NCBI GenBank assembly: GCA_041602035.1
Contig: JBFIHA010000001.1
Span: 62,001-126,000, forward strand
Reading direction: 5' to 3'
DNA length: 64,000 nucleotides
Origin: JAOTVV01 sp041602035
Lineage (GTDB): Bacteria > Gemmatimonadota > Gemmatimonadetes > Gemmatimonadales > GWC2-71-9
Translations under genes and position numbers: made by a program
In this document: positions 9,468-17,825 of the stretch, one piece after another
Layout: each line of letters begins with the position of its first letter
How positions within the stretch are numbered: position 1 is the stretch's first letter
Notes under the pieces: model-generated
What the model saw: the letters and a program-made list of their open reading frames with translations, nothing else
Told to the model about the DNA's origin: nothing
The model's database searches: none

Positions 9468-10172
9468 ATGATTGCTGACGGGAATTCCGCGATCGTTCAG
9501 CTCAGGGAAGTGACCAAGGTCTATCGCCAGGGTGCGGTGGACGTCCACGCCCTGCGCGGGCTCACGTTCGACGTGGCCAAAGGCGAATTCACCGCGATCT
9601 GCGGTCCATCAGGCTCGGGCAAGACCACGGCGCTCAACTTGATCGGCGCGCTCGACCGTCCCACCTCCGGCAGCGTGCTGTTGGAGGGAAACGACTTGTC
9701 CCAACTCAACCGTCGGGAGCTGAGTTCCCTGCGCCGCGATCGCATCGGCTTCGTGTTCCAAGCCTACAATCTCATTCCCGTGCTGACAGCGTACGAGAAC
9801 GCCGAGACGGTGATGTGGGTCCAGCGGGTCGATGTGGCGGAACGCCGCCGCCGCGTCATGGAGCTACTGGCGGCGGTGGGCCTCGAGGGGCTCGAGGACC
9901 GGCGGCCGGCGGAGCTTTCGGGGGGGCAGCAGCAGCGGGTGGCGATTGCCCGCGCCATCGCCGCCGGTCCGGCCATCGTCCTCGCCGACGAGCCGACGGC
10001 CAATGTCGACTCGGAAACGGCCGACCGGCTCATTGGGATCATGGAGCGCTTGAACGAGGAGCAGGGCGTCACGTTTCTCTTCTCGACGCACGATCCCCGG
10101 GTCATGGAGCGAGCCCACCGGCTCGTTCGCCTGGTGGACGGCAACGTCGATAGCGACGAGCGGCGGCGTTAA
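9468..10172 (+). CDS. ABC transporter ATPase, LolD/MacB family
   Basis: 234 residues with all nucleotide-binding motifs: Walker A GPSGSGKTT (46-54), Q-loop at FVFQAYNL (96-103), signature LSGGQQQR (150-157), Walker B IVLADEP (170-176) and H-loop histidine in FSTHD (about 205-209). Length and the Q-loop sequence fit the LolD/MacB/FtsE group, whose partners are FtsX-type permeases. It is the last gene of the three-gene exporter operon. It would power mechanotransmission to the two permeases rather than classical substrate translocation (family knowledge). Confidence 0.92.
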   Translation: MIADGNSAIVQLREVTKVYRQGAVDVHALRGLTFDVAKGEFTAICGPSGSGKTTALNLIGALDRPTSGSVLLEGNDLSQLNRRELSSLRRDRIGFVFQAYNLIPVLTAYENAETVMWVQRVDVAERRRRVMELLAAVGLEGLEDRRPAELSGGQQQRVAIARAIAAGPAIVLADEPTANVDSETADRLIGIMERLNEEQGVTFLFSTHDPRVMERAHRLVRLVDGNVDSDERRR

Positions 10173-10373
10173 GCGGTGTGAGCGCCTGCCGAAGCCGTGC
10201 GCGTGACCTTCGTATTCCGTACAACTTTTTTGCTGTTTCTCAAGGGAGGCGGGCTGTAGCTTGGGGCTGAACCCCGAACCGGGAACGCATTTCCATGCAG
10301 CCACACTCGCTCACGGTGCAGGGTCCCACGCCGCTCACGCTCCCCATCGTCCAACGGAGGAGAGACATCTCGC

Positions 10374-10402
10374 CGCCCAACCGCTCAACCGCATAGCCGC
10401 CC
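10374..10402. repeat. AACCGCC-oriented octamer array directly before a start codon
   Basis: Three and a half 8-bp units (CGCCCAAC, CGCTCAAC, CGCATAGC, CGCCC) end at the base before the ATG of the next gene. The array carries an in-frame TAG four codon positions or fewer upstream and occupies the place where a ribosome binding site should be. The unit is the reverse complement of the GGCGGTT octamers found after genes at 13712, 15649 and 36418. Confidence 0.65.
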
Positions 10403-10933
10403 ATGTCTCCGGGTCTCGTGTTCCTCCTTCTCACGCCACCGGTCGCTGCCATCGGCCTCCTCAAGTACCGGGCGGACTACCGCCGCTACCAGCACACGAC
10501 CTGGCTTGGGTTGGGTGCAGTGTGTCTCGCGTTCCTGATGCCCCATTTGGTGCTCAACTACGCCTTCCCGATGGTCGTTGTACCGGACACCGCGATCGAG
10601 ACGGTCGGGATGGGCATCATGGCACTCGGCTTGGCCGGCTGCCTGTGGCCGCTCCACTACTTCTCCAAGAACATGTGGACCGGCAGGAATCAGCCGCATC
10701 TAGTCACCACGGGGCCGTACCGCTATTCCCGCAACCCGCAGTACGTGACCTACTTCTTTTTTTTGGCGGGCTACGCCATCATGGGCCGCACGGTCCTGGC
10801 GTGGGTGGCGCTCGTGCTGTACTGGATTGTGATCCACCTGATCGTGCTCATCGAGGAAGAACACCTGGAGCGACGGTTCGGGGACGAGTACCGTGCATAC
10901 AAGCGGGGGACACCGCGATATGTGATCTGGTGA
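10403..10933 (+). CDS. Isoprenylcysteine carboxyl methyltransferase-like membrane protein
   Basis: 176 residues with about five membrane helices. The C-terminal half carries the signature GPYRYSRNPQY, then a hydrophobic pair, then EEEHLERRFGDEYRAYK ending in RYV. These are the SAM-binding and active-site elements of the ICMT/phospholipid methyltransferase-like family (PEMT, ICMT, NnrU relatives). In bacteria the acceptor is usually unknown; lipids or small hydrophobic metabolites are candidates. No ribosome site is visible because an octamer array abuts the ATG, and TAG is in frame just upstream, so the start cannot be further left. Confidence 0.75.
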   Translation: MSPGLVFLLLTPPVAAIGLLKYRADYRRYQHTTWLGLGAVCLAFLMPHLVLNYAFPMVVVPDTAIETVGMGIMALGLAGCLWPLHYFSKNMWTGRNQPHLVTTGPYRYSRNPQYVTYFFFLAGYAIMGRTVLAWVALVLYWIVIHLIVLIEEEHLERRFGDEYRAYKRGTPRYVIW

Positions 10934-11079
10934 ACGAGGAGCGGTTCCTCGCGTCGGCATGGAAGGGAAGAGAGCTGTGTCGACACCCCTCTCGAAACTC
11001 CGGGCTCGTTTCCTTCGTAGACTGACCTATCCAGTCCCCATTTGCCGAACCAGATGCCACGTTCACCCAGGAGCCTGTC

Positions 11080-12579
11080 GTGCCCCGAATCTCCCTCCCG
11101 CTCCTCGGACTCGCCCTCTCGGTCACCACCACGCACGCCCAGCATACCGGATCGGCAACGAGTGCGCTCGATCCCTTTGTCTCAGCGGTCGCGGCGTTGG
11201 GTCCCGTGCCCGGCTTCGCGATCGTCGTGGCTCAGGATGACGAGGTCGTGTACCTCAAGGGGTTCGGCATGGCTGACGTCGAGGTAGGATGGCCGTTCAC
11301 GCCACAGACGGTAGCGTATATCGCCTCGTCCACCAAATCGTTCACCGGCCTCACGGCGGCGCTGTTGGAACACCAGGGCCGGCTTGACCTCGACGCGCCG
11401 CTCTCCCGGTATCTCACCCCGGTGGCCTTGGGCCCGGGTCTCGACGCCGAGTCGATCACGATTCGTCATCTCCTGACCCACACCCATGGGATCGCCGACG
11501 GAGGGCCGATCGTGCACCGCACCGCGTTCACGGGAGAGCACACGCCCGAACTGCTGGTGCAGCTCTTGGCCTCGTACGAACCGGCAGCGCAGGGACGGGC
11601 GTTCCGTTACGGCAACCTCGGCTACAACGTGGCGAGCCTCGCGATGGATGCCGTGACGGGGAGGAGTTGGAAGGACCTCGAGCAAGAACTGATCTTCGGG
11701 CCGCTCGGCATGACGAGTACCACGGCGTACCGATCCCGGGTGGATCCCAGCCGCTTGGCCATGCCCTATCGCCCCACTCCCGACGGGGGACACGAGCGGG
11801 TGCCGTTCCACAAGACCGACGAGAACATGCACGCGGCCGGTGGGCTCATGACCACGGCCGAAGATCTCGCCAAGTGGCTCGAGGTGAACGTGACGCTCGG
11901 CGTGCTCGATGGGCGTCGCGTGTTCCCGGAGACCGTGATGCGAGAAGCCCACGCGCCGCTCGTGGAGCAGGACGTCGACGCGGGACCGTTCCATCGTGTG
12001 GGGTATGGGTTGGGATGGAACGTCGGACTCCTCGATGGCGACACGGTCATCCACCACAACGGCGGATTCTCTGGGCACCGCGCCAATGTCTCGTTCATGC
12101 CGCAGCATCGAATAGGGGTCGCGATCCTCACCAACGATGGGATGATTGGGGGGAACCTGGCGGACCTCCTGACCCAATTCGTGTACGATCGCTTGCGGGA
12201 GACGCCGGGGACTGACGAGAAGTACGCCGCGATCCTCGAGCGACTGCCAGGCATGCTGGACCAGGCCTACGCGGCCGTACGTGCGGACCGCGAGCGGCGT
12301 GCCCAACGCTCCCAGATTCTCCCTCACCCGAAGGCCGCCTATACCGGAAGCTTCGAGAACCCGAGCCTCGGCCGCATTGACATCGTACTCGACGGAGGCC
12401 GGTTCGTGGTTCGTTCCGGGGTGCTGGAGACCAACCGCGTCGAAGTCTACGACGCCGATGCCAACCGGCTCCGTATCGAGCTCACCGGGAGAGGCGAGGT
12501 CGTGACCGTTGAGATTGAAGGCGATCACGCCCTCCGCATTCACTACCGAGGGATGCCTTTCGAGCGGATCGGCGGCTAA
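11080..12579 (+). CDS. Secreted serine hydrolase, beta-lactamase class C / penicillin-binding-protein-like
   Basis: 499 residues beginning with a Sec signal peptide that ends THAQ (about 17-21). The serine-hydrolase fold has its SxxK tetrad as SSTK (83-86), the YxN element as YGN (177-179), and HHNGG in place of the KTG box (about 327). A C-terminal domain of about 130 residues resembles the lipocalin-like or DUF3471-like tail seen in many such esterases. Proteins with an HxG third motif are usually D-aminopeptidases or esterases rather than true beta-lactamases. GTG 11080 follows an AGGAG site. No operon partner is obvious. Confidence 0.85.
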   Translation: MPRISLPLLGLALSVTTTHAQHTGSATSALDPFVSAVAALGPVPGFAIVVAQDDEVVYLKGFGMADVEVGWPFTPQTVAYIASSTKSFTGLTAALLEHQGRLDLDAPLSRYLTPVALGPGLDAESITIRHLLTHTHGIADGGPIVHRTAFTGEHTPELLVQLLASYEPAAQGRAFRYGNLGYNVASLAMDAVTGRSWKDLEQELIFGPLGMTSTTAYRSRVDPSRLAMPYRPTPDGGHERVPFHKTDENMHAAGGLMTTAEDLAKWLEVNVTLGVLDGRRVFPETVMREAHAPLVEQDVDAGPFHRVGYGLGWNVGLLDGDTVIHHNGGFSGHRANVSFMPQHRIGVAILTNDGMIGGNLADLLTQFVYDRLRETPGTDEKYAAILERLPGMLDQAYAAVRADRERRAQRSQILPHPKAAYTGSFENPSLGRIDIVLDGGRFVVRSGVLETNRVEVYDADANRLRIELTGRGEVVTVEIEGDHALRIHYRGMPFERIGG

Positions 12580-12629
12580 CGTCGACCGCACCACGGATCG
12601 GCCAAGACGCATCCGCGGGCTTCGCGCTC

Positions 12630-12659
12630 TTGATTGATCGCCACGGTGTTTCCTACTTT
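12630..12659 (+). promoter_or_regulatory. Predicted sigma-70-type promoter
   Basis: TTGATT at 12630-12635 and TACTTT at 12654-12659 are separated by 18 bases, in the intergenic gap 27 bases before the ATP-grasp gene. The -10 is followed by GG, as at several other putative promoters in this window. Confidence 0.45.
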
Positions 12660-12685
12660 GGAACGACTCGGCCATCGAGACGCCC

Positions 12686-13729
12686 GTGCGCGCAGCCGTC
12701 GCTTTCGATACCCCCTATGCAGGTTGGACCCCCGACCAGCATCGCGCCCAGATGGAACGGGAGCTCGCCAATGACGGTGAGCACGAGCCTGAGATGGAGT
12801 ATCAGGTCGCGGGCGCGCTGCTCGAGCAGGGTCACGAACTGCTCCTCGTGGGGATCGGGAAGGATCCCCATGTGCTGCTGGATCTCTGCGCGAGTTGGAG
12901 ACCCGATGTCGTGATCAACTGCGCCGAGGCGTTCAATGGCGACGGGTCATTGGATCACTTGTGCGCGACGCTGCTGGATGCGGCAGGCTACCCCTACACC
13001 GGCTCGGCGCCGCTGGCGCTTCAGGTGACGCGCGATAAGGCGATGAGCAAGAAGATCCTCGCGTTTCACGGGGTGAAGGTGCCGCCGTTCGTGATGTACC
13101 GGACGCGCGAACGGGTGACGGAGCCTCCGCCGTTCGACTTCCCGCTCATTGTGAAACCGCTCGCCGCCGATGCGTCAGCTGGCATCGCCAAAGCGTCGGT
13201 GGTGGACGACCTCGCGGCGCTGGCCGACCGCGTGGCGTTTGTGCACCAGCGGTTCCGGCAGCCCGCGATCGCCGAGCAGTTCATCCGCGGCCGAGAGCTG
13301 TACGCGGGCATGCTGGGCAACGACGAGCGGCTGCAGGTCTTGCCGCTCACCGAGCTGGTGTTCGACAAGGACAAGACCGAACCGGAGCAGCGCATCGCGA
13401 CGCAGGCGGCCAAGTGGACGGAGACCTATCGCGAACGGTGGGGCATCCGGACCGTGTTTGCTCGACCGGTGTCGGCCGTGGCGCGCGAACGCATCGAGGC
13501 CATCTGCCGCACCGCCGGGCGGGCCCTCTGGCTCCGCGACTACGCCCGGATCGACCTGCGCCTCACCGACGACGACGAGGTGTGGGTGCTCGAGGCCAAT
13601 GCCAACCCGTTCATCAGCGAGGGGCACGAGATGGCCAACGCCGCCGAGAAGGTGGGACTATCGTATCCGCAGTTCATCGAGCGCATCGTGCAGGAGGCGC
13701 TGGCGAGGTACGAACGGTTAGGCGGGTAG
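12686..13729 (+). CDS. ATP-grasp ligase related to D-alanine-D-alanine ligase
   Basis: 347 residues, normal for the Ddl-like ATP-grasp family. The N-terminal lobe contains VVINCAEAFNGDGSLD, equivalent to the substrate loop of Ddl. The ATP-grasp core has LIVKPL (about 152-157) and the C-terminal metal site ARIDLRL...EANANPF, where Glu and Asn bind Mg2+. The family joins carboxylates and amines through acyl phosphates. It may be a peptidoglycan Ddl, but the N-terminal extension (Q-rich, around residue 20-40) and the absence of murein genes nearby leave a different dipeptide or amino-acid ligase possible. GTG 12686 is the first in-frame start. The last codons (Arg-Leu-Gly-Gly-stop) fall inside an octamer array. 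Confidence 0.78.
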   Translation: MRAAVAFDTPYAGWTPDQHRAQMERELANDGEHEPEMEYQVAGALLEQGHELLLVGIGKDPHVLLDLCASWRPDVVINCAEAFNGDGSLDHLCATLLDAAGYPYTGSAPLALQVTRDKAMSKKILAFHGVKVPPFVMYRTRERVTEPPPFDFPLIVKPLAADASAGIAKASVVDDLAALADRVAFVHQRFRQPAIAEQFIRGRELYAGMLGNDERLQVLPLTELVFDKDKTEPEQRIATQAAKWTETYRERWGIRTVFARPVSAVARERIEAICRTAGRALWLRDYARIDLRLTDDDEVWVLEANANPFISEGHEMANAAEKVGLSYPQFIERIVQEALARYERLGG

Positions 13730-13751
13730 GCGGTCAGGTGGTTGAGCGGTC
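13712..13751 (+). repeat. AGGCGGTT-type octamer array across a gene end
   Basis: Five consecutive 8-bp units (GAACGGTT, AGGCGGGT, AGGCGGTC, AGGTGGTT, GAGCGGTC) start inside the last codons of the ATP-grasp gene and continue past its stop. The units supply the C-terminal Gly-Gly and the TAG stop. Same family and same orientation relative to the upstream gene as 15649-15672 and 36418-36449. Confidence 0.7.
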
Positions 13752-13762
13752 GTCCTATCCCT

Positions 13763-13794
13763 CGATCCGACGATCCACCGACCCCACGATCCCC
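13763..13794 (+). repeat. CGATCCGA-type octamer array
   Basis: Four 8-bp units (CGATCCGA, CGATCCAC, CGACCCCA, CGATCCCC) follow the GGCGGTT array after a short spacer. An almost identical three-unit array lies at 28620-28643, again a few bases after a different short-unit array downstream of a gene. Confidence 0.65.
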
Positions 13795-13853
13795 GCTTGC
13801 CATTCCCCGGGATGGCGGTCACGTTAGTCCGGCCTTTCAATCGAGGGAGCACC

Positions 13854-14279
13854 ATGCGCGCTTATGTTGCAGTCCTCGCAGGCATCACCGCAGTCGGTAT
13901 CACGGTGCTGTCGGCTACTCCCCCCCGGAACCCCCAGGCTCAGACGTACACGGTGAGCGTGCGGGTCGCGTGCCAGGGCACCGGCGTCGAGGTGAATGTC
14001 GACCCGTGGCGGCAGCAGCTGGCGGAGGGCGACGAACTGGACTGGCGGCTCACCGACGATTCGGACGATGCCACCATCGCGGTGTCCCCAAAACGCGGCA
14101 ACTGGCCATTTGCGGGACGCAATCCGCGGGCCGGCGGGAAAGCCGGGGGCCAGAACCAGCCGGCCAGGTCGGGAGGTCGGGCGACGGACCGGGGGAGGCA
14201 CCTGTACAACATCACCATCGAGTGCGGGGGCCGCACGATCGTGATCGATCCGGAGATCATCATCGGGGAAGAGGAGTGA
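13854..14279 (+). CDS. Small secreted protein of unknown function
   Basis: 141 residues. ATG 13854 is preceded by GAGGGAG; an earlier in-frame ATG at 13797 lies in the repeat region and lacks a site. A signal peptide (hydrophobic 6-22) is followed by Pro/Ala-rich sequence. The mature part has two beta-rich segments, one with VRVACQGTGVEVNVDP and one with YNITIECGGRTIVIDPEI, each containing one Cys, so a disulfide is possible. Between them lies a disordered Gly/Arg-rich linker. I do not recognise the family; a small beta-sandwich, perhaps cupredoxin-like without copper ligands, is conceivable but unproven. Confidence 0.6.
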   Translation: MRAYVAVLAGITAVGITVLSATPPRNPQAQTYTVSVRVACQGTGVEVNVDPWRQQLAEGDELDWRLTDDSDDATIAVSPKRGNWPFAGRNPRAGGKAGGQNQPARSGGRATDRGRHLYNITIECGGRTIVIDPEIIIGEEE

Positions 14280-14473
14280 CGGGACGGATCGCAGCGCCCA
14301 GCGGTCCGGCTCGGGCGGGGGCGGCTGCGCCACGTAAGTGATTGAATTATAGGAACTTAACGATTGCTTCCCTGGCGCGCCCCGGGCGCCGGCGGGCCCG
14401 TCCGCTGAGGAAGCCGCTCCACTGCCGTTTGGGGCTGGGGAGCCGGATCCGGTCGCGTATCTCCCGGTCCGAC

Positions 14474-14502
14474 TTGCGTTTCCGGACTAGGTTTCCTACC
14501 TT
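14474..14502 (+). promoter_or_regulatory. Predicted sigma-70-type promoter
   Basis: TTGCGT at 14474-14479 and TACCTT at 14497-14502 are spaced by 17 bases. The -10 is followed by GG. Expected transcript start is near 14509, about 95 bases before a strong terminator. Confidence 0.45.
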
Positions 14503-14508
14503 GGCATT

Positions 14509-14605
14509 CGCGTCGGCGCGAGGTTCACTTGCTCTGAGCAGCGCAAACAAACCTCCAGCACCATGCCCGACGTAACGGTCCCGCCTTTGGCGGGGCCGTT
14601 TTCTT
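14509..14605 (+). ncRNA. Candidate small RNA or attenuated leader
   Basis: A promoter-like element upstream and a strong intrinsic terminator at the 3' end bracket about 97 bases without a convincing coding frame. Inside, GAGGTT at about 14520 pairs with AACCTC at about 14550, and TGCTC/GAGCA forms a nested self-complementary segment, so the RNA could fold into an upstream stem-loop plus the terminator hairpin. It matches no riboswitch class I know. It could be a free small RNA, or a leader that controls read-through into the SDR gene starting 148 bases further on. Boundaries are predictions only. Confidence 0.35.
14575..14605 (+). terminator. Rho-independent terminator
   Basis: An 11-base arm at 14575-14585 pairs with 14589-14599 (one mismatch) across a TTT loop, and is followed by a T-rich tract. 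It is the clearest intrinsic terminator in the window and is not directly behind any protein gene. Confidence 0.75.
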
Positions 14606-14752
14606 TCCACCCTTCCAGGTACGCCGAGTGCCCCACGTTCCAATGTGAAACGGATGGGAAACCCACCGAGTATCGATATTCCGAGTCTGGAGCCAGGAAT
14701 CCCCGAACGGAGCCCGGACTGGCCCGCCGGACCCGATGCTGGAGAGCGGCGC

Positions 14753-15658
14753 ATGACACCGAGTTGGAAGGCCGACCACATTCCCGATCAAGCGGGCCGC
14801 CTCGCCATCGTGACGGGCGCCAACAGCGGCATTGGGTACGAAACGGCCAAAGCGCTGGCAAAGGCCGGAGCCACGGTCATTCTCGCCTGTCGCAGCCGCG
14901 CGAAGGGCCAGGAGGCCGTCCAGCGCATCCGCGCGGAGCATCCGCAGGCGCGGGTGAGCGTCGAGACGCTCGATCTCGCGAGCCTCGCCTCCGTACGGGC
15001 GTTTGCCGCGGCGGTGGGTGGCGAACACGAGCGCCTGGACCTTCTCATCAACAACGCCGGCGTCATGATGCCGCCGGAACACACCCTCACCGAAGACGGC
15101 TTCGAGCTTCAGTTCGGAATCAACCACCTGGGGCACTTTGCCCTCACGGGCCTTCTCGTTGACCTCATGCGGGGGATTGAGGGGTCCCGCGTGGTGACCG
15201 TGAGCAGTTCGGCACACCGCTGGGGCGAGATCGACTTCGGCGATCTCAATTGGGAGCGACGTCGGTACCAACGAATGCCGGCGTACGGGCAGAGCAAGCT
15301 GGCCAACCTGCTGTTCACGTTCGAGTTGCAGCGGCGGCTCGAGCAGGCCGGGGCGGCCACCGCCGCGCTCGCCGCGCATCCCGGCTGGACCGGCACCAAC
15401 CTGCAACGGCACAGCGGGGCGTTCCGGCGCCTCAATCCCCTGTTCTCCATGAAGCCCTGGCAGGGCGCTCTCCCCACGCTGTACGCGGCGACGGCCCCCG
15501 ATGCCCTTGGCGGCGAGTATTACGGCCCGGACGGGATGATGGAGATCCGCGGCTATCCGACGCGGGTTGCCACCAACGAGGCGGCGCGCGACATCGAGGC
15601 GGCCACGCGGTTGTGGAGCGTGTCTGAGGACCTGACGGGGGTGAAGCTGGGCGGGTAG
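14753..15658 (+). CDS. Short-chain dehydrogenase/reductase (retinol dehydrogenase/WWOX-like group)
   Basis: 301 residues from ATG 14753, which has GGAGAG upstream; ATG 14645 would add 36 residues lacking SDR character. The Rossmann motif TGANSGIG is at 21-28, NNAGVM at 100-105 and SSSAH at 151-155. The catalytic Tyr178 and Lys182 lie in AYGQSKLAN, followed by an HPGWTGTNL segment. The long form with a WWOX/RDH-like C-terminus oxidises or reduces alcohols and ketones with NADP(H); the arginine in ACRS near residue 47 favours NADP (family inference). The substrate is unknown. The final Gly-Gly and stop come from an octamer array. Confidence 0.85.
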   Translation: MTPSWKADHIPDQAGRLAIVTGANSGIGYETAKALAKAGATVILACRSRAKGQEAVQRIRAEHPQARVSVETLDLASLASVRAFAAAVGGEHERLDLLINNAGVMMPPEHTLTEDGFELQFGINHLGHFALTGLLVDLMRGIEGSRVVTVSSSAHRWGEIDFGDLNWERRRYQRMPAYGQSKLANLLFTFELQRRLEQAGAATAALAAHPGWTGTNLQRHSGAFRRLNPLFSMKPWQGALPTLYAATAPDALGGEYYGPDGMMEIRGYPTRVATNEAARDIEAATRLWSVSEDLTGVKLGG

Positions 15659-15672
15659 GCGGTTGGGCGGTT
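15649..15672 (+). repeat. AGGCGGTT-type octamer array across a gene end
   Basis: Three units (GGGCGGGT, AGGCGGTT, GGGCGGTT) begin in the last two codons of the SDR gene and contain its TAG stop. They fill most of the 19-base gap before the convergent histidine kinase. Confidence 0.65.
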
Positions 15673-15677
15673 CGGCG

Positions 15678-17087
15678 TCATGAATCGGCGGCGGGCAACC
15701 ACACGGTGAACGTGCTGCCCGCGCCGACCCTGCTCTCCACCTCGATCCGTCCACCTTGCAGCTCTGTGAGCGTGCGGGCGATGGCGAGGCCCAGCCCAAC
15801 GCCGCCATGGGCTCGGCTGCGGGATTTCTCGACCCGATAGAAGCGGTCGAAGATGTGGTGGACATCATGGGGGGGTATTCCCGACCCGGTGTCTTGGACG
15901 GCGACGCCCACCGTGGACCCATCTCGTCGCGGCGTGATGGTCACGGACCCCTTCGCCGTGTGCCTAACGGCATTGGTGACGATGTTCAGCACGACCTGGC
16001 GGGCGTAGCGGGAGTCGCCCAGGGCCACCGTCGGTCGATCGAGGTGGTTGTACACGGTGACGTCACGCCCGGTCGCCATGGCGTCGGCGATCTCCTTGGC
16101 GTCGCGTGCAATCGCACTCAGGTCGAACGGCTCCCGCTCGACGTCCAGTGCGCGATTGTCGCTGCGGGCGAGGAGCAGCAAGTCATCCACCAGCTTGCCT
16201 GTCCGTTCCACCTCGCTGCCGATCGCCGCTAGGGCATCCCGCATTTCGTCGACGGTGCGACGATCGTCAAGTGCCCACTGTGCCTGCGCTCTCAAGTACG
16301 TGAGTGGCGTGCGCAACTCGTGGCTCGCGTCGGCCGTGAATGCCTCGAGCGCTCGGTGCGCGCTCTCCACGCGGGCGATGAGGCGGTTGATCGCGGCGGC
16401 GATCTGAGATATCTCCACGACGCCGGTCGGCTCGGCTACGCGACGGCTCAGATCGTCCGGCCCGATGCTTTGGGTCTGCGCCCGCACCTGCTCGACCGGC
16501 GCCAGCGCCGTGCTGACCGATGTCCGCGTGGCACGTCGCGCCGCCAACGCGGCCAGCGGCAGGAGCAGCAGCGCCACCCCTGCAACAGCTGCGAGCGCGA
16601 CCATGTGCGGCTGCCGGCTCCCTGCGATGAAGATGTCGAACTCCCCAGCCCGGCGGCGTAGGATGCGGTAGCGCCACCGACCCCGCTCGGCCACCGCGCG
16701 CACGATCTCCGAGTGTACATCTTCCGGGGTCGCATCCGGACCGAGGGCCTCGATGCGCTTGGCCGGCATGGTGGGGGACAGGAAGTACACGAAATTGTCG
16801 CCCTCGGCGGTCGGCGCCGTGCGGGTGATGATGAAGCGCGCCCCCATGCCGACGAGCTGCTCCGCCAGGCTGTCCGACGCGACCGTCGTACGCTCACCGC
16901 CCGGGTCGGCGTACAGGCCGAGTAACGATTCGATGACGGTGGCGCTCTGACCCAACGACCGACCCAACGACACTTCCCCGAGCACCGCAAAGGCCCCGAT
17001 CACCACCACGGCGTAGGCCGACAGCGTGAGCCAGGTGAGCCTGGAAAACCGGGCAACGAGATTGCTCGCCAGCCGTCGCTCGGTCAC
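15678..17087 (-). CDS. Sensor histidine kinase
   Basis: 469 residues. TM1 is about 18-38, an extracytoplasmic sensor domain of about 115 residues follows, and TM2 is about 162-185. HAMP spans about 187-245. The HisKA helix holds the phospho-accepting His256 in ASHELRTPL, and the HATPase domain has NIVTNAVRH (N box, about 366), DTGSGIP (G1) and GVGLGLAIA (G2). The periplasmic domain shows no known sensor fold. The start ATG overlaps the end of the response regulator gene by four bases, so the two are translationally coupled, and the regulator is the obvious partner. The stimulus is unknown. Confidence 0.9.
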   Translation of the reverse strand: MTERRLASNLVARFSRLTWLTLSAYAVVVIGAFAVLGEVSLGRSLGQSATVIESLLGLYADPGGERTTVASDSLAEQLVGMGARFIITRTAPTAEGDNFVYFLSPTMPAKRIEALGPDATPEDVHSEIVRAVAERGRWRYRILRRRAGEFDIFIAGSRQPHMVALAAVAGVALLLLPLAALAARRATRTSVSTALAPVEQVRAQTQSIGPDDLSRRVAEPTGVVEISQIAAAINRLIARVESAHRALEAFTADASHELRTPLTYLRAQAQWALDDRRTVDEMRDALAAIGSEVERTGKLVDDLLLLARSDNRALDVEREPFDLSAIARDAKEIADAMATGRDVTVYNHLDRPTVALGDSRYARQVVLNIVTNAVRHTAKGSVTITPRRDGSTVGVAVQDTGSGIPPHDVHHIFDRFYRVEKSRSRAHGGVGLGLAIARTLTELQGGRIEVESRVGAGSTFTVWLPAADS

Positions 17088-17758
17088 GGTCCCTCGAGGC
17101 GATACCCGACACCGCGCACGGTGCGGATCTCCGTGCCATCGGACATCTCGCCCAGTTTCTTCCGGAGGTAGTTGATGTACACGTCCACGACGTTGGTCCC
17201 CGGGTCGAACTGGTAGTTCCAGACCGCCTCGGCGATACGCGAGCGTGACATGGTGCGGCCGGCATTGCGCATGAGGAATTCGAGCAACGAGAACTCCCGG
17301 GGCGACAACTCGACGCTCCGGTCGCCTACCGTCACTGCTCGGTCGGCGATAACGAGACGCAGGATGCCCACCCGGAGTGCGGCGTCCTCGCGTTTGAACT
17401 GCGCCCGTCGAATGAGCGCCTGCACCCGAGCGAGCAACTCGGCGAGATCGAACGGCTTGGTCAGGTAGTCATCGGCTCCACCCTCCAACCCTTTCACTCT
17501 GTCCGTGAGCTCTCCCCGAGCGGTGAGCATGAGGACGGGGGTGTGTAGGCCGCGCTCGCGCAGGTGCCGCACGATCTGAAGCCCGTCCATGCCCGGCAGC
17601 ATCAGATCCAGCACCAGGCAGTCGTACCCGCCGTCGAGAGCGGCCGAGAGCCCGTCCCCTCCCGTCGCGGCCTGATCGACGGCGTACCCCTCCTCGCGGA
17701 ACGCCTTTCGCAGAAAGGCGCGCAGGTTGGTGTCGTCTTCGACGAGCAAGATCCGCAT
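17084..17758 (-). CDS. OmpR-family response regulator
   Basis: 224 residues from ATG 17758; longer frames upstream cross a terminator hairpin and are not used. The receiver domain has the acidic pair in VEDD (6-9), phospho-acceptor Asp51 in LVLDLMLPG, Thr in MLTARG and Lys in LTKPF. The C-terminal winged helix (about 130-222) contains SPREFSLLEFLMRN and ends RTVRGVGYRLE, typical of PhoB/OmpR proteins. It is the upstream member of the coupled two-component pair. Its targets are unknown; the spondin lipoprotein gene just upstream on the same strand is a positional candidate. Confidence 0.92.
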   Translation of the reverse strand: MRILLVEDDTNLRAFLRKAFREEGYAVDQAATGGDGLSAALDGGYDCLVLDLMLPGMDGLQIVRHLRERGLHTPVLMLTARGELTDRVKGLEGGADDYLTKPFDLAELLARVQALIRRAQFKREDAALRVGILRLVIADRAVTVGDRSVELSPREFSLLEFLMRNAGRTMSRSRIAEAVWNYQFDPGTNVVDVYINYLRKKLGEMSDGTEIRTVRGVGYRLEGP

Positions 17759-17788
17759 GCGCGGTACGTGGTTGAAGAAGGGCGGAGC

Positions 17789-17811
17789 GGGGAGGCGCAA
17801 GGCGCCTCCCC
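17789..17811 (-). terminator. Hairpin between the spondin lipoprotein and two-component genes
   Basis: A perfect 10-base inverted repeat (GGGGAGGCGC / GCGCCTCCCC) with a three-base loop. On the minus strand it follows the spondin gene and is followed by a pyrimidine-rich CCCTTCTTC, so it probably ends that transcript before the response regulator. Confidence 0.6.
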
Positions 17812-17825
17812 ACCCGCGAGAGAAG

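Larger units (their letters stand above)
14280..14752 (+). other. 473-base gene-free region with promoter, structured RNA candidate and terminator
   Basis: No credible coding frame lies between the secreted protein and the SDR. The region contains the predicted promoter at 14474-14502 and a rho-independent terminator at 14575-14605, annotated separately. The remaining sequence from 14280 to 14470 shows no feature I can support. Confidence 0.6.

Noticed and set aside
10261..11025. 254-codon frame overlapping the ICMT-like gene
   Set aside because: Composition is typical of a shadow frame (His/Gly/Arg-rich), and the overlapping frame carries the full methyltransferase signature.
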